From the NCBI RefSeq assembly GCF_040253615.1, contig NZ_JBEJGY010000004.1, positions 1,240,001-1,304,000 on the forward strand: DNA of 64,000 nt, written 5' to 3'. Origin of the DNA: Streptomyces sp. Edi4. Its GTDB lineage: Bacteria; Actinomycetota; Actinomycetes; Streptomycetales; Streptomycetaceae. Positions 59,324 through 64,000 of this stretch are shown piece after piece. The position numbers were made by a program, and so were the translations under genes. The notes under the pieces were generated by a model. The model was not told the DNA's origin. It ran no database searches and saw nothing but the letters and a program-made list of their open reading frames with translations. The first letter of the stretch is position 1; each line of letters begins with the position of its first letter.

Positions 59324-59716
59324 TCAGTTGGCCCCGAACAGGGCGAGCAGGTCCGTCTTGCCGAACATCCGGGCGGTGTCGACCGCCGAGGGCGTCCCGG
59401 CGGAAGGATCGGCTCCGCCGGCGAGCAGCGCCTTGATCACGGCCTCCTCGCCCTTGAAGACGGCGCCCGCGAGCGGGGTCTGGCCCCGGTCGTTGGCGCG
59501 GTCGGCCTCGGCGCCGCGGGCCAGCAGCGCGGACACCGCGTCGGCGTGCCCGTGGTAGGCGGCCAGCATCACCAGTGAGTCACCCCGGTCGTTGGTGAGG
59601 TTCGCGGGCACCCCGGCGTCCACGTACGCGGCCAGCGTCGCGGCGTCCCCCTGACGGGCCAGTTCGAAGACCTTGGCCGCCAGCTCGACCACCTCGGGAT
59701 CGAGATCCTCGCTCAT
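59324..59716 (-). CDS. Ankyrin-repeat protein
   Basis: A 130-residue cytoplasmic protein with about three ankyrin repeats. Clear units are DAATLAAYVDAGVPANLTND, GDSLVMLAAYHGHADAVSAL, GQTPLAGAVFKGEEAVIKAL and SAVDTARMFGKTDLLALFG. It is likely a small protein-interaction module. The ATG follows AAGGAG. Monocistronic. Confidence 0.92.
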   Translation of the reverse strand: MSEDLDPEVVELAAKVFELARQGDAATLAAYVDAGVPANLTNDRGDSLVMLAAYHGHADAVSALLARGAEADRANDRGQTPLAGAVFKGEEAVIKALLAGGADPSAGTPSAVDTARMFGKTDLLALFGAN

Positions 59717-60024
59717 CGGAAAAACTCCTTAGGGGCAGCGGAACGGACCCGCACGGCGACAGAGCCGAACGAGTGAATCGACAGGGTACTGCCCGGTGGG
59801 CGACATGACGGGGCACGCCCGAGGCAAAGATCACCGCGCGTGACGCCCGGGCGCTCCCCAGGGCCTCGACGGCCGCACAGTGTCCCGCTCCAAGCGCCCC
59901 TTCATATCCGCCACTCCAGTGAAAATGGCCGAGTTTCACCCGTTCGCACCTTTTATCGCATAGATACTTCCTGTGAGCCTGGAAGAACTCATGGTGACCG
60001 TCCCCACCAACCAGGAGACCCCAA
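59717..60024. promoter_or_regulatory. 308-bp intergenic region with smeA promoter region
   Basis: No gene is seen. An inverted pair GTGAAA/TTTCAC with a 9-base centre lies at 59919-59939. An A/T-rich stretch (CTTTTATCGCATAGATAC near 59950) ends about 55 bases before the smeA ATG and probably contains its promoter. In S. coelicolor smeA is developmentally controlled, so a sporulation-type promoter is expected. Confidence 0.45.
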
Positions 60025-60219
60025 ATGATCCTGTCCATGTCAGGCGTGGTGCTGCTCGGAATCATCTGCTTCCTCTTCTTCAAGAAAGACGGACTCAAGG
60101 CTTCGCACGCCCTCGTGTGCTCGCTCTTCGGCTTCTACCTCGCGGGCACCGCCATCGCCCCGAGCATCACCGCCGGAGGCGCGAGCCTCGCCAGCCTGCT
60201 GGGCGGGATCAAGTTCTGA
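60025..60219 (+). CDS. smeA: Small membrane protein SmeA
   Basis: A 64-residue protein with two hydrophobic segments (about 4-20 and 29-50) separated by FKKDGLKASH, the length and layout of SmeA (SCO1415) in S. coelicolor. SmeA localises to sporulation septa and recruits the FtsK-like SffA. The ATG follows AGGAGACCCC. The next gene is sffA, 72 bases downstream, as in S. coelicolor. Confidence 0.9.
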   Translation: MILSMSGVVLLGIICFLFFKKDGLKASHALVCSLFGFYLAGTAIAPSITAGGASLASLLGGIKF

Positions 60220-60291
60220 CCCCCGCTGTCCGTCGCACGACGGCGGACATCACGGCAGAGACCACTGCGGACACAACTCCAGGAGAACGAC

Positions 60292-61896
60292 GTGGCCCGG
60301 CGACCGCTCCCCCGCATTCTGAGCAGCAGCAGCGCATCCATCGTTCGCAGCCGCGAAATCGCGCGCACGGCCGCCGACAGTGCCACCGACGTTCTCCATC
60401 CGCTCATCACGATCAGTCGCGGCCTGCGGCTGATCACCGCCGCCCTGCGCGGCAAGTGGGCCGCCACCCCCAAGGAACGGCGTAGTCCCGCGCTGTTCTT
60501 GACGGCGGCAGTGGTCCTGGTCGTCGCGCTCATCCCGTACGGGCCGCTCCTCGCCCTGATCACGGTGATGGGCGCGGCGGCCTGGAAGGGCCGCGAGAAG
60601 CCGGTCGTCAAGACCGGACCCGACGACGCGGAACTCGCCCGCCTCCAGGCCCTGTACGAGGCGCTTGTGCCCTATTTCTCCGTGCCGGAGGACCCCGACC
60701 CGCTGTTCTCGCACGGCGGCGCGTGGGACAAGGCGTTCAGCGAGTACGCCTTCGACGACGACGGCCGCCTCACCCGGCTGCGAGTGCGCTACCCGGCGTA
60801 CTTCACCGACGGCGAACCCGAGGCGCGCGCCCGTATCGAACAGCTCCTGCACGCCAAGTCGGGCCGGGGCCGCGAGTACCACTTCGCGTGGGACGAGGAG
60901 GGCAACCAGCTCGACCTCAGCGTCCTGGGCGCGCTGCCCACCTCGATCGCCGCCCAGCGTTTCGTGACCTCCCCCGGCGAGAGCGTGCTCGGTTTCACCG
61001 ACGCCGGCGCCGTGCCCAGGACCGTCCCGGTGATCTCGGACGACGGGAGTCACGACGCCCCGCCGGTCGTCTGGCGCACCGGCCCCCGCTCCACCGAGCC
61101 GCACCTCCTGGCCGTGGGTCGGCCCGGCACGGGCACCACGACCCTGCTGCGCTCCATCGCGCTCCAGGCGCTCAGGGACGGCGACGTGCTCATCGTGGAG
61201 GGCCCCGGAACCGGCGAGTACGCCTGCCTCACCGGCCGCGCGGGCGTCCTCGCCGTGGAGTGCGGGCTCGCCGGGGCGCTCGCCACCCTGGAGTGGGCCT
61301 CCCACGAGACCGAGCGCCGCCTCATCTCGGCCAACCGCGCACGGCAGGCGGGCCGTCCGGCGCCCGAGGACACCAAGCGCCCGCTGTGGATCCTGCTCGA
61401 CCGCCCCAGCGTGCTCGTCGACCTGGCGGCGGCGGACGGCCGCCCCGACCCCCAGCACCTGCTCCAGGTCCCGCTGCGGCACGGCCGGGCCGCCGGGGTG
61501 ACCGTGGTGGTGGCCGAGCAGTTCGACACCCTGGAGCACCTGTCGGAGCCCGTACGGTCCCACACGCGGGCCCGCGTGGTCCTCGGCCCCGCCTCCTTCG
61601 TCGAGGTCGCCTCGGTGCTCGGCGCCCCGCCCCACACCACCCCCACCCCCGACGTCCCGCCGGGCCGGGGCTACGCCCGCCTCGGCGCCGGCCCCGTCCT
61701 GCGCCTCCAGGTGCCCGCCACCCCGGACCCGTACGACGACGCCACGACGGAGGCCCACCGCGAGGCCGTCCTCGACCTGCTGCCGCCCCGCGACGCGCCG
61801 GTGGAGGCGAGAGCGGGGCGGACGCGTCCGGCGGCGCCGGCGGAGGCCGCGCCGGCGGAGGCGACCCCTGTGGAGGCCGTCCCGGCCGAGGGCTAG
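60292..61896 (+). CDS. sffA: FtsK/SpoIIIE-like septal protein SffA
   Basis: A 534-residue FtsK-like protein. One membrane region (about 66-95, two helices) anchors it, followed by an ATPase-fold domain (about 260-490) and an Ala/Pro/Glu repeat tail. The P-loop position reads AVGRPGTGTTTLL (about 274-286): the lysine of GxxxxGK[ST] is Thr. The Walker B strand is PLWILLDRP with Arg after Asp. ATP hydrolysis is therefore doubtful unless the family works without the lysine. In S. coelicolor SffA is targeted to sporulation septa by SmeA and affects chromosome segregation. GTG at 60292 follows AGGAGA. Confidence 0.9.
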   Translation: MARRPLPRILSSSSASIVRSREIARTAADSATDVLHPLITISRGLRLITAALRGKWAATPKERRSPALFLTAAVVLVVALIPYGPLLALITVMGAAAWKGREKPVVKTGPDDAELARLQALYEALVPYFSVPEDPDPLFSHGGAWDKAFSEYAFDDDGRLTRLRVRYPAYFTDGEPEARARIEQLLHAKSGRGREYHFAWDEEGNQLDLSVLGALPTSIAAQRFVTSPGESVLGFTDAGAVPRTVPVISDDGSHDAPPVVWRTGPRSTEPHLLAVGRPGTGTTTLLRSIALQALRDGDVLIVEGPGTGEYACLTGRAGVLAVECGLAGALATLEWASHETERRLISANRARQAGRPAPEDTKRPLWILLDRPSVLVDLAAADGRPDPQHLLQVPLRHGRAAGVTVVVAEQFDTLEHLSEPVRSHTRARVVLGPASFVEVASVLGAPPHTTPTPDVPPGRGYARLGAGPVLRLQVPATPDPYDDATTEAHREAVLDLLPPRDAPVEARAGRTRPAAPAEAAPAEATPVEAVPAEG

Positions 61897-61960
61897 GGGC
61901 TTCGCGCCGGCCCCGTGGGCTCACGTCAGGGGCTCTGCCCCCGGACCCCCGCTCCGCAGA

Positions 61961-62019
61961 CGCCGGAGGGGCTGAGCGGGCCACTTCCTCCTCCGGGGTG
62001 AGGTTCAGCCCCTCCGGCG
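61961..62019. terminator. Inverted repeat between sffA and the MocR-type gene
   Basis: CGCCGGAGGGGCTGA (61961-61975) is an exact complement of 62005-62019, with a 29-base loop. It lies in the convergent gap between sffA and the MocR-type gene. The sequence around it resembles the 3' part of the intergenic repeat family at 57 kb, so it may be a repeat copy that acts as a terminator. Confidence 0.6.
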
Positions 62020-62109
62020 GGGAAGGCAGTCCCTCCCGGCACACCCCACGCAGAAGTCCCCCGGAGCGAGCGGGCGGTCACACCGGGGCCGCCTCCGGCC
62101 GGGCGCCGC

Positions 62110-63612
62110 TCATGCCACGAATGTCCGGGGCGGTTCCGCGCTCCCCGAGCCGCCGCCCGTCTCCACGAGCCGGGCCGCCGCCGCCAGCCGGGCGGCGGCC
62201 TCGTCGGCGACCGGGCCGCCCACCGTGAACGGCAGCCGGACATAGCCCTCGAAGGCGCCGTCCACCCCGAAGCGCGGCCCCGACGGCACCCGCACGCCGA
62301 CGCGTTCCCCGACTTCCGCAAGCCGCGATCCCGACAGGCCGCCCGTGCGGACCCACAGCGTGAGACCGCCGCGCGGTACGACGAACTCCCAGTCGGGCAG
62401 CTCCCGGCGCACCGCGCCCACCAGCGCGTCCCGGTTCTCCCTCGCCTGCGCCCGGCGCAGTTCGACCGCCTGCTCCCAACCACCCGACGCCATCAGCCAG
62501 TTGACGGCAAGCTGCTCAAGGACGGGCGTGCCCAGATCCGCGTACGCGCGGGCGGCCACGAGAGAGCGGATGATGTCGGGGGCCGCCCGCACCCAGCCGA
62601 TCCGCATGCCGGCCCAGAACGCCTTGCTCGCCGAGCCCACCGTGAGCACCGTGGCGCCCGCCGGGTCGAAGGCGCAGACGGGGCGCGGCATGACCAGGTC
62701 CGCGTCGAGCCACAGCTCGCTCATCGTCTCGTCGACGACGAGCACGGTGCCGGCCGAGCGGGCCGCGTCCACGAGCTGGCGCCGCTGGTCCTCGTCGGCG
62801 AGCGCGCCGGTGGGGTTGTGGAAGTCGGCGACGACGTAGGCGAGCCGGGGCGCGGCGTCCCTGAGCACCTGGCGCCAGCGCGGCAGGTCCCAGCCGGTCA
62901 GGCCCTCGGCCATCGCGATGGGCACGAGCCGGGCGCCGGCCTCGCGCATCAGCTGGAGGATGTTGGCGTACGAGGGTGATTCGACGGCGATGCGTTCGCC
63001 CCGGCCCGCGAAGAGATGACAGATGGCGTCCATCGCGCCCATCGCGCCGGTGGTGACCATGATCTGTTCGGGCATCGTGGGGATGCCGCGCGCCGTGTAG
63101 CGCTCGGCGAGCATCTGGCGCAGGGCGGGCAGGCCCGCCGGGTAGTCGCCGTGGGTGTGGGCGTAGGGCGGCAGCTCCTCCAGGGCGCCCTGGACGCCCC
63201 GGGTCAGCCACGGTTCGGGGGCGGGCAGGGCCGCGCAGCCCAGGTCGATCATCGAGCCGAGCGATTCGGGCGGCAGCGGTTCCAGGCCCCGGCCGGGCAG
63301 CGGGTGGCCGGCGGGCACGGCGGTCCAGCTGCCCGCGCCGCGCCTCGATTCCAGGAAGCCCTCGCCGCGCAGCGCCTCGTAGGCGGCGGCGACGGTGGTG
63401 CGGCTCACCGAGAGGGCCAGCGCGAGCTCCCGCTCGGCGGGCAGTCGCGCGGCCGCCGGGACGCGGCCCTCGAGCACGAGCAGCCGGATCCCGTCGGCGA
63501 GCGCCCGGTAGGCGGGCGGCTTGCGCAGGCCCGCGCCGACGGGGCGCGGCTGCTGTGCCTTGAGCTGACGGGCGAGCTGGGCGGGCCCGATCGCCGAGGT
63601 CCACTGCGCCAT
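62110..63612 (-). CDS. MocR-type GntR/aminotransferase regulator (YczR-like)
   Basis: A 500-residue fusion: GntR winged helix (about 33-100, PAAARLPAERELALALSVSRTTVAAAYEAL) and fold-type I aminotransferase domain with HNPTG, the Asp in VVDETMSELW and the PLP lysine in SASKAFWAGMRIGW. It is divergent from a YczE-like membrane protein gene; such pairs (YczR/YczE) are common in actinobacteria. It likely controls that gene. ATG at 63612 has GGGAAGG 14 bases upstream, a weak spacing. Confidence 0.88.
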   Translation of the reverse strand: MAQWTSAIGPAQLARQLKAQQPRPVGAGLRKPPAYRALADGIRLLVLEGRVPAAARLPAERELALALSVSRTTVAAAYEALRGEGFLESRRGAGSWTAVPAGHPLPGRGLEPLPPESLGSMIDLGCAALPAPEPWLTRGVQGALEELPPYAHTHGDYPAGLPALRQMLAERYTARGIPTMPEQIMVTTGAMGAMDAICHLFAGRGERIAVESPSYANILQLMREAGARLVPIAMAEGLTGWDLPRWRQVLRDAAPRLAYVVADFHNPTGALADEDQRRQLVDAARSAGTVLVVDETMSELWLDADLVMPRPVCAFDPAGATVLTVGSASKAFWAGMRIGWVRAAPDIIRSLVAARAYADLGTPVLEQLAVNWLMASGGWEQAVELRRAQARENRDALVGAVRRELPDWEFVVPRGGLTLWVRTGGLSGSRLAEVGERVGVRVPSGPRFGVDGAFEGYVRLPFTVGGPVADEAAARLAAAARLVETGGGSGSAEPPRTFVA

Positions 63613-63712
63613 GAAGTCAGTCCACCTTCCCGGAATTGGCCATGGTTGGGGTCCATTTCCCCGCCTCAGAGTGGCATGACCAGTCCACCACGATCCTTCA
63701 GGGGGCACCACC

Positions 63713-64000
63713 TTGTCCACGCACCTCCCGCGCAGACTGCTCTCGCTGTACGTCGGTCTCGCGTTGTACGGCATCAGTTCGGGGCTGCTCGTGCGCGCCG
63801 GGCTCGGGCTCCAGCCGTGGGGGGTGCTGAACCAGGGCATCGCCCGGCACGCCTGCCTCTCCATCGGTGAGGCGTCGATCATCGTGGGCGCCCTGGTGCT
63901 GCTGCTGTGGATCCCCCTGCGTGAGCGGCCGGGGCTCGGCACCGTCTCCAATGTGTTCGCGATCGGCGTCTTCATGGACGGCACGCTCGCCGTCGTCCCG
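63713..64000 (+). CDS. YczE/YitT-like membrane protein, N-terminal part
   Basis: The first 96 codons are in the window; the gene runs off the right end. LSLYVGLALYGISSGLLVRAGLGLQPWGVLNQG opens the first membrane segment, and IIVGALVLLLWIPLRERPGLGTVSNVFAIGVFMD the second, as in the YczE family. Function unknown. The TTG start at 63713 follows GGGGGC by 8 bases. It is divergent from the MocR-type regulator. Confidence 0.85.
   Translation, partial: MSTHLPRRLLSLYVGLALYGISSGLLVRAGLGLQPWGVLNQGIARHACLSIGEASIIVGALVLLLWIPLRERPGLGTVSNVFAIGVFMDGTLAVVP

Overview
The window is chromosomal DNA of a Streptomyces (or very close relative). The coding sequence has strongly G/C third positions, GTG and TTG starts are common, and several genes are Streptomyces- or actinobacteria-specific: the smeA-sffA sporulation pair, a Cvn conservon, a DUF5999 peptide and a DUF881 cluster. 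The rRNA operon lacks spacer tRNAs. From memory the gene order resembles the S. coelicolor stretch containing gcvP (SCO1378), dinB (SCO1380), crr-ptsI (SCO1390-1391) and smeA-sffA (SCO1415-1416). No phage, insertion sequence, CRISPR array or tRNA was recognised.

Layout. 1-4.8 kb: the start of a CPBP membrane protease, a solute-binding protein that has lost its VWA half, a GCS2-type glutamate-cysteine ligase, an unknown protein and a DUF5999 peptide. 4.8-10.1 kb: gcvP behind a tandem glycine riboswitch, a PRC-barrel protein and dinB. 10.2-18.7 kb: a leftward cluster conserved across actinobacteria (Rv1822-Rv1830 in M. tuberculosis): two MerR regulators, a DUF151 nuclease, a GarA-like FHA protein with an ETTS phosphosite, DUF881-sbp-DUF881, a ManB-like guanylyltransferase and a CDP-alcohol phosphatidyltransferase. 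The gcvH of the mycobacterial cluster is absent here. 18.8-24.7 kb: a leftward 16S-23S-5S operon with leader and terminator. 24.7-27 kb: crr and ptsI of the PTS.

27-39.4 kb: a divergent MFS exporter / MocR regulator pair around an 18-bp palindrome, acetoacetyl-CoA synthetase, a GH31 glycosidase, a NUDIX hydrolase, a secreted VanX-like dipeptidase, a DUF962 protein and a DUF35 / SCP-x thiolase pair. 39.4-43.8 kb: a complete translationally coupled Cvn conservon (sensor kinase-like protein, roadblock, DUF742, GTPase). 44.8-52.4 kb: a three-gene SMC-like operon in the order kleisin-like, KITE-like, SMC-like. It resembles MksBEF or Wadjet JetABC but has no JetD-like nuclease beside it, and its ATPase carries LDNP where a Walker B glutamate is expected. 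This is the best candidate here for a poorly described system.

52.5-57.1 kb: a GntR regulator, a divergent MFS carrier and pxpABC (5-oxoprolinase). 57.1-57.6 kb: three tandem copies of a 188-bp intergenic repeat whose relative lies inverted inside the SMC-like operon. 57.6-61.9 kb: a HEAT-repeat protein preceded by an unlisted micro-ORF ending CCCAA, an ankyrin protein, and smeA-sffA, whose SffA lacks the Walker A lysine. 62.1-64 kb: a MocR-type regulator divergent from a YczE-like membrane protein that runs off the window.
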